DNA of 64,000 bases from Uranotaenia lowii (Eukaryota; Arthropoda; Insecta; Diptera; Culicidae), in the NCBI RefSeq assembly GCF_029784155.1, contig NC_073693.1:231003621-231067620 (forward strand). Direction: 5' to 3'. A program made the translations under genes and the position numbers. Below, piece after piece: positions 36,807 to 47,691 of the stretch. The notes beneath the pieces are model-generated. The model searched no databases. It was given only the letters and a program-made list of their open reading frames with translations, and had not been told where the DNA came from. The first letter of the stretch is position 1. Each line of letters starts with the position of its first letter.

Positions 36807-37080
36807 AGGAGTGCCTCCGCAACTCCGACTCAAAGCGAACCTTCCCCGCCCCCTTATTCCCTTTTCCCCTTCCCCCATTCCACGGAAAAATCCGACAAGG
36901 TGGCCACCGGCGGCGGAAGTAGAACGACATCCTACGCGACCAGCAGTAGCCAGCAGTCGAGTCTGACCGATGACGAGGACGAACAGCAGCAACAGCCCCA
37001 TAACCGGAAGCAGAAAAAATCACCGAAACAGCAGCACCGGGCCCAGAAACAATTGGCCAATGAGAAACCGAAAATTGCAG
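36807..37080 (+). CDS. Candidate coding exon, Gln/Ser-rich protein (partial)
   Basis: A forward frame is open from 36807 to a donor-like GCAG|GTACCT at about 37080. Its second half reads as low-complexity nuclear or adaptor-type protein: a Ser/Thr-rich stretch (TTSYATSSSQQSSL), an acidic DDEDE, a QQQQ run and a basic tract (NRKQKKSPKQQHRAQKQ). There is no in-frame ATG after the upstream stop at 36804-36806, so the start would lie in an earlier exon. A strong pyrimidine tract at 36851-36880 followed by CGACAAG at 36899 could be the acceptor, leaving an exon of about 181 bp (36900-37080). Codons are GC-rich, unlike the flanks. I do not recognise the protein. The overlapping 161-codon reverse frame is the main alternative but is less protein-like. 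Confidence 0.4.
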
Positions 37081-37367
37081 GTACCTTTCCATATTTTGGA
37101 ACCAATTATCAAAGACAAGTTCTTTAGGGAGTTTTTTTTGTGGGTGGGTAGGAGTTTGTTGCTTCTTCCGCTTGTAGTTGGTTTTTTCTTGCATTTTTTT
37201 AATTACTTCACATCTCAATTAAAGATTATATGATTTTTAAATGTTGCTAGGAGACATTATTAAGCCAAATTAAACTATAAAATTGAATACACATATAAAT
37301 TTTTTAACATGTCTTAGAATTATCTTCAACATTTTTTTTATCCCCTGGATGGATTTCTCTGAATCGT

Positions 37368-39033
37368 ACATTAACATAACTAAGTTTTCCAGATTTTATC
37401 CTGAATGAATCCGGATTGGAAAAATCCGGGCATTAGTTTTCAAAATTTACCACTCAATGATGGTATTTTTGATTACGATCCTTTATTCTGACTTCTGAAA
37501 CTGAGAGTTGGATCTAATATCAAGTTAAAGTCCTATATAGCTAAACTTCGGAAAAGTTCCTTTTAACCACTGAGCTTAAAAGGTACATTAACATAACTAA
37601 GTTTTCCAGATTTTATCCTGATTGAATCCGGATTGGAAAAATCCGGGCATTAGATTTCAAAATTCACCACCCAAAAACTGGAAAAATTGTTCGAGTTGTG
37701 TCCCATTTCAAGTTGATTTTGTATGGGAGCCCTTCTTCTTCAAAAAGTGAGATTCTAGAAATAAACCATTTCTGGCTCGAAAAACCCTCGGATACCAAAT
37801 TTTACTTCATTCCGACCGTTCATTTGTACGTGAAGGTGTTACAAAGAAAACGTCTCCATTTTCATATATAAGACTAGCTGACCCGGCAAACTTGGTTGAG
37901 CCTGTATTTTTGGGATTTTTTTTTTATATTTTATCACTGTTCCTTATTCAGCCTTCCTTTTGAGTGGATAAAATCACGTGGATACCCTTCTGTCAGAAAA
38001 AAAAATCCAGAATTATAGTTCAATATACATATAATGTACGCTAACTTTTGGTTAGCGAACTTATTTACTTCCGGTAACTTAAGAGAGCTTAATCTATCAA
38101 GTTTTTATTTAGTTTAGCCATCATTCCTATTCAAAAACTCCTATCTGATCAAGTATTTTAAAATTGAAGATTGATTTGAACAGAAAATGGATCTTTTTTG
38201 CTGGAGTCGTCATAAACTGAGTTTTTTTTTCTATTTGTGTTTACCTCTGTATTTAAATACATTTAATAGTGAATTGACAGAGCTGAGTTTAACAAATATT
38301 TACAATTTCAGGAAAAGTCACTATTCATCTCATTTTACAGTAACACTTTTCTAATCAATATAATGTTTGAAAATGTCTTAAAAATTGGTGTCATCATTAT
38401 CTTTTTCCAATTTTCAGTTAGGGATTGGCAAATTGCACTATAAAATAGGAAATTAAAAAAAAATAATATGAACTTTCATGTTTTTGGATTACTTTTCTCT
38501 AAGCATTTGAAACCTTGAATGAAGGCAAATCTATTTTAGGTATTTGGAATAAAACTTCAAAACAATCACAAATTATTTAAAATTTTAGTTTATGATCGTA
38601 AGATAAGAAACTGAAATCCAAACAGTTCAATTTAATTCTAAATTTTATTGTTAATTTATAACAATATTCTGAATTTGGCTTTATGAATCTGGATTTTCAG
38701 TTATATTTGAAGGTAAATTTAAAAGCTGATTTTCTTTGATCTTGATTTTATTTTTGTTGATCGAGTTCAAGTGTTTATAGTCTTAAACTCACTTGTGCTG
38801 ATAGATTGTTTTTTTGATCTGATATCCGCTAAGTTTTTTTTTTGTATTTTTGTATATAGGTTCAGATTTTTCTCTATACTTAAATGTTTCGAAATTTCAG
38901 GTGGCATGCTTTTTACTTTAATGTTAAATTTTTAAATTCTTTAAAGTTTGATGATATTTTTGGATCTAATATCAAGTTAAAGTCCTATATAGCTAAACTT
39001 TGGAAAAGTTCCTTTTAACCACTGAGCTTAAAA
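37368..39033. repeat. 216-bp tandem duplication, second copy split by a 1.27-kb insertion
   Basis: Copy 1 is 37368-37583, from ACATTAACATAACTAAG to GAGCTTAAAAGG. Copy 2 starts at once at 37584 and follows copy 1 to about 37680. Its end (GGATCTAATATCAAG to CTTAAAAGG) appears only at 38958-39033 with one difference, after about 40 missing bases. The intervening 37681-38944 is therefore foreign. It contains the piece at 37700-37870 shared with 45600-45775 (ACCCTCGGATACCAAA) and, at 37874, GCTGACCCGGCAAACTTGG, a string of a dispersed repeat type common in insects. Confidence 0.75.
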
Positions 39034-40753
39034 GGAAGTGTGCATTTCTCAATGTTTCCTGATCCTCCAATTCGTTCTTATGATAGTGATGCAATTTATT
39101 TGGAATCACAAAATTGATAATATTCAATTCTCAAACTGCTGGATAAATTCCATACATCTCCTAAAAATCAACCAAAAAAATATTAAGGTGATTTTTTATC
39201 AGTTAAAAAGCTTAGTTCTTTTAGAAATGGGACAGTTACGAATGGGTGTATCTCAAAAACCTTTCGTTTGATCTAAATACCTTCTATGAAGATAATTTCA
39301 TGATAATTCATGAAAAAATTTGAAAAAAAATATTTATCGTTTTTTTGTAAGAATAAATTCTACTTTACTCTTGGTACCTCCCATCGGCCAGCGCACACTT
39401 TTTTCAGTCATTATATTGATCAGTTTTTCAAACTTATACTTCGTCTAATCTGTATTTTAGGTGGCTATATCCTCCCCAAGTAACACTTAAAATCCAGTTT
39501 GGTTTTATAGTTCTTTAACGATAGTTTATAAACGATTTATAATATCTTTTATTGTTTTAAAACGCATTAATGGGCAACCTTTTTACAACTGGCCTCCAGG
39601 ACATCTTTACGCGTATAAAATGTCCAACTTATATAACAACAATAAATCTATTTGATTTGATTTTTATTTTGCCCTTTGAAGGCCTTATAAAACATTATTA
39701 GATATATTTGAAAATGACAATCGATATGCATATGGTTTAAAATACATATATGCATATGGTTTAAAATCGCGATCCTATTTCAATTTCTGCAACTTTTCGG
39801 ACCATTACTTATTTTTTAAAAGAAACTGAGGGCAATTTAGTGGATCCAGCTTTTTCGAAATTAACAAATTTGATTATTTTTGAGCCACTTTATGAGCGTT
39901 TTCAATGGAATTTCTGCTAGCAAAACCTTACAATAACGAAGTAAAACCATCATGAGATTGAAATTAATCTATAATCGGTTAGTATAGATCGTAGGTTGCG
40001 AAGGATATGTACAAAATTACTCTAGAAGGCTTTTAAAAACAGCGAAAACCATAGTTATGTTTTGAAAATTGTTGTTTTTTCCACAGGAGCAGAATTTTGG
40101 CAAATCATTATAATTTATACAAAATAACCAGCAAATACATACTTTAATATACACGGGACCTTGCCACGAGCAGACATGATATAGGATTCAAACGCTGGAA
40201 TTTATTTAAAATAGTGTATTTCATAAGTTTTTTCGTTCATCTCAAATCATTTGTCCCATAGCCTCGGAACCGGCTATACAGCTTACGAGCTGTGGAATTA
40301 GCATAAAATTGTTGTTTGTGGTTAGGTTTGAATGACTCAATACCAGGCAACACTTTCAGCGTATCGGAAAATCAAAATTTGGGAAATTTCAGCGATCTAC
40401 CCTTAGTTTTTCGCTTATTGAAAATTCAAAATGCTGGTATGAGACTTGACTTCCCTGATGACCCTTAGCCGAAGTTGCCGATCATATGCTTCACTTCAAT
40501 GCTTGATTTGAACTTGGTGGACATTTTTGACAGTATTTGCATACTTTTCCACCACTCATACACAATAATTCTTCGAATAATTAAAGGTTTTGTCAGCTAT
40601 CAATTTGATAATGATGGATTTTGAATGAAACTGTGCAAAATTATATTTTCCTTTTTCTCTTGCATCGTAAATATCTCGAAAACGCGTAAATTTTAAATTA
40701 AAAAAAAATGGTCGGATTGTACTATTTACAGACAACAAAATGCTATCAAAATT

Positions 40754-41740
40754 TTGAATCTAGATAATCAATCAATAATCAATCTAGATGATGAAGGTTG
40801 TCCTACCTCTCGCAAACGTAAAGCCAACTCAGTGAACGTCTCGCAGAATAAGCGCACTAGAAATGAAGAAATATGCGTCACACATATGGATTTGGGTTCC
40901 GACAATATTGATCCGTTACCTGCCGCCGCTTCTTCTTCGTTCAGGCCTGCTTCAAGTACACTGCCTCTGCCCGAGAAGCCTAATTCTGCAAACAAAGACC
41001 GTAGCTTAGAAAGTGATCTGATTAATCCCTCATTCGATAGTCAACTCACCCGCGAGCCTGACCCGCAACAGAACCATGTAATAATTGCTCCTGTTTCGGC
41101 TAACTTTGTCGATCTGACTAGAGATGCTCCTTCCAATCAACTTGATGCTGCTCAAAATCACGCGCCTGTGAATGGAAATATGATACATTCAGCACAAAAT
41201 GCAAACTCAATGAATGCCTATCCTACCATTTACTATCCGCCGATGTGGCCACCATACAGCGTTCCACCGACCAGTTTCTCGCCAAATGGTTGGTTTATGC
41301 AGCCTCCGACTCAGTTCTTTCCACCGAGTTACCCATCGTCAGTGCCCTTTTCATCCTGGCAACCTGTGGCAAGTAAAAAATCTGTAGCGAGAAATAAACA
41401 TCCACGATCTAATGATCAAAAACTAAGCACCCGGCTTGCTGCTCCAGCGAACAGCACACAAAAAATGGATGATCTACTTACATTTTGTGCTCGAAACTTT
41501 ACACCGACTACATCATGCAACGACGTGGTCAAGTTCATCGTTTCCAAAAATATTCCCGAGTCCGCCGTAACCTGCAGCACGATGACAAAGTTGGGGAAAA
41601 GAACAAGTTTCATCTCGTTCAAAATTTCCATACATAAAAACTTCTCATCTGCACTTACCGCAAAAGGTTTTTGGCCAGCTGGTATCGTCATATCTCCCTA
41701 CGAAAAAACGAAAGCCGTTGCTTTACCTCAAAACGCATAG
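40754..41740 (+). CDS. CR1-like ORF1 protein
   Basis: The frame is open from about 40697 to a TAG at 41738-41740, and protein-like from about 40754 (about 328 residues). No ATG begins it: the nearest, at 40740, is in another frame and meets a stop after five codons, and the first in-frame ATG lies well inside (about 40886). A start lost by a small indel, or a non-ATG start, is possible. The N-terminal half is Ser/Asn/Pro-rich with a basic patch (SRKRKANSVNVSQNKRTR); the middle is Pro/Tyr/Phe-rich (YYPPMWPPYSVPPTSF). The C-terminal ~90 residues (from DDLLTFCARNF to GFWPAGIVISPYE) form a folded domain like those that end insect LINE ORF1 proteins, which bind the element RNA. No Cys-His knuckles are seen. 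Confidence 0.8.
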   Translation: MNLDNQSIINLDDEGCPTSRKRKANSVNVSQNKRTRNEEICVTHMDLGSDNIDPLPAAASSSFRPASSTLPLPEKPNSANKDRSLESDLINPSFDSQLTREPDPQQNHVIIAPVSANFVDLTRDAPSNQLDAAQNHAPVNGNMIHSAQNANSMNAYPTIYYPPMWPPYSVPPTSFSPNGWFMQPPTQFFPPSYPSSVPFSSWQPVASKKSVARNKHPRSNDQKLSTRLAAPANSTQKMDDLLTFCARNFTPTTSCNDVVKFIVSKNIPESAVTCSTMTKLGKRTSFISFKISIHKNFSSALTAKGFWPAGIVISPYEKTKAVALPQNA

Positions 41741-44700
41741 CAACAATATAGCTCACCTTTTCCTGTGGAGCAATCCGGATTTGCACAATCCTTCGCACCG
41801 AACTTATCCAGAACACAACTTGTAAATAGGACGTCGGCCCTCGACGACGCTCTTATCAACATCGACGCGAGTGAAGCAAAACATTCCGATATTGTTTGCT
41901 TATCGTCCCAAACCGACGTCGCTCTCTCGACGCTCCCTAGTAAGCAGCGCAAATCGTCCGTGAGCACAAATCGCAAGCAAGAATTGACGATTTATTATCA
42001 AAATGTTCGAGGCTTGCGCACAAAAACTAGAGACTTGTTCGTCGCCCTGGCTGAATGTGAGTACGATGTGATTGTTTTTTCTGAAACCTGGTTGCATGCT
42101 GGCATCAAAAGCGCCGAGTTTGCTGCAAATTTCCAAATTTATAGAACGGATCGCTCTTCTCAGACTAGCATTCTTGGAAGAGGGGGAGGGGTCCTCATTG
42201 CCGTAAGACCGTCCCTCTCGTGTAGTGAAGTACCTCTTTGTCACAGTTTACATCTCGAGCAAACGTGTATACGCATCAAACTCGGCTCATTTTCATTGAG
42301 TATTTGTGCAGTTTACTTGAGTCCGGATTCGAGTGCTTCCAGCTACAAATCTCACACTCTTTGTATCGAACAACTATCCGAGCAGCTTTCGCCAAATGAT
42401 TCATTGTTAGTGATAGGCGATTACAATTTGCCATACGTCTCTTGGATATTCGACGACGAATTAAATAGTTTCCTTCCTGAAACCGAGCTGAACTTTGATG
42501 TTCCTGATTTACTACAATCAAAGGAATACATCGTCATAAACGCTTTAACGGATTTTGGACTGCATCAAATAAACAATATTAAAAACTCCAACGGACGTCT
42601 GTTGGATCTAGCATTCTCTAGCGACTCTACCAGTTTCCAGTTATTTGAATCCCCGCAGACACTTATGCGTGAGGATGCTCATCACCCTTCGTTCATAGTT
42701 TCATTTTGCTCGAACATGTTCGAAAATGTTGACGAGGGCAGCGATACAAGATATGATTTTAGAAACTGCAACTTTGACGAGCTCGATACTATTATTCAGC
42801 AAGTAAATTGGCCAACCATTTTAGCCACCAGTATGCTTGACGTAGACTCAACGACTGAAGCTTTTTACTCTTATATAAATGATATTTTGAGCAAAAACGT
42901 ACCCGTGCGCCGTTGTCATACCTCCAAAAAATTTGAATGGTGGAATCGGGAGTTATCCAAATTTAAAAATCGTTTGAGAAAAGCTAAAAAACTATATAGA
43001 CGCAACCCCACGGACGTGTCAAAGCAACATGTGAGAGCAACAGAGTTAGAGTACTTAAAACTAAAAGATACCAGTTACCATCGTTACCTAGCCGATATCC
43101 AACGTAAATTCAAAAATGATCCTTCATCTTTTTGGAGCTATGTAAGAAACAAACAAGGTAATTCTGGTCTTCCTCTGAATCTGTCGTATGGAAATCGTCA
43201 ATCAACTGACATGACTGAGGCAGTTCAACTGTGCACAGAGTTTCTTAAAACCACTTTCGTTGATCACAAAAATAACGTTAGCACTCAACATTTGACTGCA
43301 GTAAAATCGTTTAATATCAGCATTCCCGAAATGAGAGTTAGCCCACGCGACGTGACAAAGGCTCTTAAAGAAATAAACGAGCGAAAGGGAGCTGGACCAG
43401 ATGGTCTCCCCCCGCTATTTATTAAACGATGCTGTAACTCTTTGGCACTCCCAGTAAGCATAATTTTTAATAAATCATTGGAATCATCAACCTTCCCAAA
43501 AGCCTGGAAAACTGCTGCAATAACACCTATCCATAAATCTGGGAATATTCACCTTGTAGAGAATTACCGTGGAATTTCTATATTGAATTGCTTGGCAAAG
43601 GTTTTCGAACTGTTGATCTTTAACGCAATGAGCACAGTTTCATCCCATATCATTGATGAATGTCAGCACGGTTTTAGAAAAAAGAGATCAACATTGTCAA
43701 ACCTGATGGTTTATGTCCCCTTCGTTAGCAGTTCTTTGGCAAATAAGACGCAAGTGGATGCAATCTACGTGGACTTCTCAAAGGCTTTCGATCGACTACC
43801 TCACAAGCACCTTATTGATAAATTGTACAAAATGGGATTCCCAACTTGGCTGGTGAAATGGCTTGAATCATATCTTCAAGGCAGAACTGCTTTCGTCAGA
43901 CAAGGTCACATCAAATCTCGAAATATGATGGTTCCATCCGGTGTTCCTCAAGGCAGCCATCTGGGTCCACTTTTGTTCAACCTCTTCATGAACGACCTTT
44001 GTGAACTTATCGATTCCGAATTAGTTTTCTATGCAGACGATCTCAAAATGTACCGCTCAATAGCTCACTACACAGACTGCCTGTCACTACAGCAGGACCT
44101 CGATAAGCTTATGCTTTGGTGCAAAGTGAATATGATGGAAGTGAATCTTAAAAAATGTAAGATTATTACGTTCACCAGAAGTAGGGTTGCAATTTCGCAT
44201 CAATACACAGCTGATAACGTGGCTATTGAAAAAGTTGAGTCTATTCGAGATCTCGGTGTTATTGTAGATAAGTCGCTATCATTCAAGGAACATTTAGCTG
44301 TAACGGTGGCAAAAGCAAAAACAGTCCTAGGATTTTTGGTCAGGAATACCAAAGGATTCAGTGACACTACAACTCTCAAAGCTTTATATTGCTCGCTTGT
44401 TCGCTGTGGATTGGAGTACAATATTCAAGTCTGGGCACCAAACACGATCGGAGGATTGAAGCTACTCGAGTCAGTTCAAAAGCGATTCCTGAGATACGCA
44501 CTGCCTAACCTACCATGGAACGAACCTCAACGTCTACCACATTACCATGCTCGATGTGGAATTTTAAACATCGAACCGATTGGTTCACGTATTACACTAC
44601 TTCGTCGTCTGTTTATATTCGACGTCATATCCGGTAATATTGATAGTGCTAGCCTTGTGGAAATGATACCGTTTCATGTACCTTCTCGTTCCTTACGGGG

Positions 44701-44854
44701 TTTTGAGCCTCTGAGATTGAACAACTATGGTAGGAACGAATTTTATAACCCGTTTGACATATCTTGTAAATTGTTCAACCAAGTGTATGTATATTTTGAT
44801 TTCAATTTAAGTAAAGATAGTTTTAAGATAAGATTAAGTAATCAGTCTGTATGA
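41741..44854 (+). CDS. CR1-like ORF2: endonuclease and reverse transcriptase
   Basis: It lies in the same frame as ORF1, directly after its TAG, with no ATG until about residue 302 (numbering from GTG at 41765). Endonuclease spans about 74-315: YYQNVRGL, FSETWL, GRGGGVL, GDYN at 218-221 and DAHHP at 304-308, where the two His stand at the catalytic SDH position. The RT domain follows from about 540: NYRGISIL, HGFRKKRST, VDFSKAFD, PSGVPQGSHLGPLLF and FYADD (D758, D759), so RT catalytic residues are all present. The C-terminal part lacks RNase H. The frame is intact for over 1000 codons to TGA at 44852-44854. Neither a start codon nor a frameshift site is visible, so expression would need UAG read-through, non-ATG initiation or re-initiation; otherwise the TAG is a nonsense mutation of this copy. 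Confidence 0.93.
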   Translation, partial: QQYSSPFPVEQSGFAQSFAPNLSRTQLVNRTSALDDALINIDASEAKHSDIVCLSSQTDVALSTLPSKQRKSSVSTNRKQELTIYYQNVRGLRTKTRDLFVALAECEYDVIVFSETWLHAGIKSAEFAANFQIYRTDRSSQTSILGRGGGVLIAVRPSLSCSEVPLCHSLHLEQTCIRIKLGSFSLSICAVYLSPDSSASSYKSHTLCIEQLSEQLSPNDSLLVIGDYNLPYVSWIFDDELNSFLPETELNFDVPDLLQSKEYIVINALTDFGLHQINNIKNSNGRLLDLAFSSDSTSFQLFESPQTLMREDAHHPSFIVSFCSNMFENVDEGSDTRYDFRNCNFDELDTIIQQVNWPTILATSMLDVDSTTEAFYSYINDILSKNVPVRRCHTSKKFEWWNRELSKFKNRLRKAKKLYRRNPTDVSKQHVRATELEYLKLKDTSYHRYLADIQRKFKNDPSSFWSYVRNKQGNSGLPLNLSYGNRQSTDMTEAVQLCTEFLKTTFVDHKNNVSTQHLTAVKSFNISIPEMRVSPRDVTKALKEINERKGAGPDGLPPLFIKRCCNSLALPVSIIFNKSLESSTFPKAWKTAAITPIHKSGNIHLVENYRGISILNCLAKVFELLIFNAMSTVSSHIIDECQHGFRKKRSTLSNLMVYVPFVSSSLANKTQVDAIYVDFSKAFDRLPHKHLIDKLYKMGFPTWLVKWLESYLQGRTAFVRQGHIKSRNMMVPSGVPQGSHLGPLLFNLFMNDLCELIDSELVFYADDLKMYRSIAHYTDCLSLQQDLDKLMLWCKVNMMEVNLKKCKIITFTRSRVAISHQYTADNVAIEKVESIRDLGVIVDKSLSFKEHLAVTVAKAKTVLGFLVRNTKGFSDTTTLKALYCSLVRCGLEYNIQVWAPNTIGGLKLLESVQKRFLRYALPNLPWNEPQRLPHYHARCGILNIEPIGSRITLLRRLFIFDVISGNIDSASLVEMIPFHVPSRSLRGFEPLRLNNYGRNEFYNPFDISCKLFNQVYVYFDFNLSKDSFKIRLSNQSV

Positions 44855-44966
44855 CATTAAATTGCCGTAGACAGTGACCAATAAATAAATAAATAAATTT
44901 CCGATTACTAGAAAACGAGCTATTAGCAAATGAAAGTGTCCCATTTCTAAAAGAACTAAGCTTTAT

Positions 44967-46379
44967 GACTTTCTAGTTGTGTTATCAAAACTCATAAAAA
45001 ATAATTTGGTAATGGTTATGTTTTGAGTCTATCGAAAATTTTACATCCATATTGATGGAGTTGCTAAAAGAATATGGCATTTCAAAAAAAAAAAAAAATA
45101 ACGGTGCTCGAACAATCATCTGAGAAAATATTTGAATTGACTTGATTCTGATGCAACGAAAAACAAATTTCGTAAATATCCTTCTTACTGGCTAGTTGCA
45201 GCACCCCATAGGGACATTCATATCCAGGTATCCATTTTACTGGTGCCACGTGAAAAGTACACTTGCAATGAAAATGGGCGCCAAAACTTCCTATAGATAG
45301 ATGGATGAACATTAGAAAGCCTTGATTGCTTTTGGCGCCTTCCTACTCTGGGTGATTCGAATGAAAAAAAAAAATGAAATTGGGTGCCATGACTTTTGTT
45401 TGATACGAATAAAAACTTAAAATTAAGTTTCAAATTCCACAAAAACATTTTCGAAAGTATCTCTCCGTTGTATTTTTCTTCGCATGAAGACGAACAAAAT
45501 AAAAAAAAATCACATGCAAATCGGTTGATCCAGTGAAGAATTTTGCGTGTTCGAACATTTCTGTCTTTCTCCCTGTTTTATATATATAGATAGCAAGAGT
45601 TGATGATTTTGTATGGAAACCTCCCTTCCATAAAAATTGAGATTCTCGAAACTTTTAAACAATCAACCTTTGATCCGAAAAACCCTCGGATACCAAACTT
45701 CACTTCATTTCAACTGTCCGTTTATACGTGATTGTTTTACGAAGAAAACATCTGCATTTTTATATATAAGATCAATACTGGTGGTATTTAATCTAACATC
45801 GAAAAAAGTTGTATGTGTTCTTCATTTGGATTGTTTTCATATTTTTGTAGCAAAAAATGTACACTAAAATTCTTCATCCAAATAGCGATCAAGAAAAAGA
45901 GGGCATCATTTAGGAGTTCTGGGATTATTTTTTATATGAAATCTATGAGAATCCATACTTTCTGTGATTTTGTAAACTTTGGGTGGTAACAAGAGCTAAA
46001 ATTTACTTATTGTTTCATCAGTTCATCTATAAAATTAAATCATCTGTAGAGTAAAATCTCCACATGAATTCTACTCTTGAAATCAAAATGTTTGTCAAAT
46101 TTAAGACAAATTTGTACTTGTCACATCTTGAAATGAGATATTTTTTGTATTGCTTCTGAAACGGGAACTTGAGTTCTCGCCATAGCTTTTATTCAAAACA
46201 TCCATCGCATTTCAGAGGTTTTGCAAATTTATTACTTTATAACACAAGTTAAACATGTTATCATTTGCTAGCAATGCAACTATAAACCGAAGTCCGAAAA
46301 ATTTTTTGCTACTCAAAACAAACAAGCTATTAAAAAAATTAGATCACCATTTGTATCAATTTTAGCGTTTTTGAATCTA
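44967..46379. other. Noncoding, with a relic of the ACCCTCGGATACC repeat
   Basis: At 45600-45775 the sequence from TTTTGTATGGAAACC to TTTTTATATATAAGA matches 37700-37870 (about 80 percent by eye). The TTTTATATATATAGATAG just before it belongs to the same repeat type. The rest is AT-rich with no gene. Confidence 0.6.
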
Positions 46380-47146
46380 TATGAAAGATTTTTAAACATT
46401 TTTAAACTGAATTAATTTTCAAATTGTTATTTGTGTTATGTGATTATTTATTCATTATCTCACAATTTGCAGTGGAGATCTTCAGAGAAGATAATTGTTT
46501 TCGACTGGTGAAATTTTCCCGATCTTCAGATCTTCCACAAAATTTCAAATTTGGTTTATTTTACCACTTAAAACACACTTATTTTTTAATTAATTTTTTT
46601 TTTCGAGATATTTTTCTAAGTTTTTTTTGTAAATAAAATAAAACCTTATTTCAAAATTCATAAAATTTCAATGCGTTTTGATGTGCTGTTTTACGATTTC
46701 CGCAGAAAAATGACAAAGCGAGTGAAAAATGACGAAATGTAAATATAATATTTAATTTCATTCCATTACATTTAAAGTTCTATAACACTGTCATTTTTCA
46801 ACGGAAATCATAAATTGTACATCCAAACGCATTGAAATTTTATCCTGAAAACTGAAAATGAGCTTTAAATGGTGTCTAAAAGTACCGTCTGCATCATCAA
46901 AAAGCAGTGGTATTCAAACTATGATTTTATTATATTTACGAAAAATATCCAACGAACTTATATTAAAAAAAAATTAAATCCGAAAAATAAAAGTGTTTGA
47001 GGTCGTAAAATTGAACCATATTTGAAATTTCGGGGTTGATCTAAAGACCCCCTAGCGTAAATTGTGAGATAAAAAAAATCACATATTTAACACAAATAAC
47101 GATTCCAAAATGAATTCAATTTATCAATGTTTTGAAATCTTTCATA
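46380..47146. mobile_element. TIR element, about 767 bp
   Basis: The left end TATGAAAGATTTTTAAACAT and the reverse complement of the right end (TATGAAAGATTTCAAAACAT) are inverted repeats that continue inward through TTATTTGTGTTA and ATCTCACAATTT. The interior around 46780-46900 (AACGGAAATCATAAA to GGTGTCTAAAAGTACCGTCT) belongs to a family with copies at 47880-48060, 50010-50190 and 53150-53265. No coding content. Confidence 0.75.
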
Positions 47147-47691
47147 ATACAAGGAGTGTTCACGGAAGTATGAAGACACCTGTTTTACAAAAAAAATCAA
47201 AAACTCAGTTTGAAATAAGTGTACATTTTTACAGATGTATGAGAATTCAGAGCCTAACGTTTAGAGCGTTCGTGCATTAGAAAAAAGGTTGTGAATAATT
47301 TTGCACAACTTTGATTGTGGCTTTAAATCCTATTCTTTTACTAAATTCAGTTGAGTTGTCTATTGTGTTGGCTTATGTAGCATGTTTCTCAAGGCGTTTT
47401 TTGATTATAGGCTAGTGCTTTTCACTATGTAGCATTTTCGATGAAATTTTCTTTATCTTGATAAACGGTTGAAGTATATAATTGATTTGACCACAAATTG
47501 TGTACATTCAATAAGAGATTCCTAAGTTAATTAAAAATGAGCCAGATATGATGTGTTTTTTTTTTAATTTTATTTCAAGTCTCTTCATTCATTGTGCAAA
47601 AAAATGCAGAGCCGTAAAGCCGTAAAAATAATTTTCTGTATCTCACTCACTTATATTTATATTTTTTCTTCAAATGCATTGTAAGCCATCA

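Larger units (their letters stand above)
40200..44903 (+). mobile_element. CR1-like non-LTR retrotransposon, near full length
   Basis: A two-ORF LINE with apurinic-type endonuclease and RT but no RNase H, ending in (AAAT)n at 44880-44899 instead of a plain poly(A). This fits the CR1/T1/Q group known from mosquitoes and flies, judged by sequence feel alone. The 5' boundary is estimated from where similarity of the host element to 52475-53060 stops. The 5' UTR would be about 0.5 kb. No TSD was found, which is common for CR1-type ends. Confidence 0.8.
39205..44966. mobile_element. Outer TIR element hosting the CR1-like LINE
   Basis: AAGCTTAGTTCTTTTAGAAA (39208 on) and its reverse complement TTTCTAAAAGAACTAAGCTT (44944-44963), each next to a GGGAC/GTCCC, form a nearly identical inverted pair of about 30 bp. 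The left part, 39205 to about 40190, matches 52475-53060 in direct orientation (shared GACCTTGCCACGAGCAGA). It carries an extra 380 bp at about 39430-39820, so it has its own insertion. The LINE lies between the left part and the right TIR. Without the LINE the element would be about 1 kb. TSD not resolved. Confidence 0.65.

Noticed and set aside
36733..37218. 161-codon reverse frame over the candidate exon
   Set aside because: Its composition fits the antisense of GC-rich coding DNA; the forward frame has clearer low-complexity protein features and splice signals.
37510..39033. The two 74-bp direct repeats as LTRs of a small retroelement
   Set aside because: The upstream part of the same unit is also duplicated in tandem, so a split tandem duplication explains all pieces; no primer-binding site or TG...CA ends.
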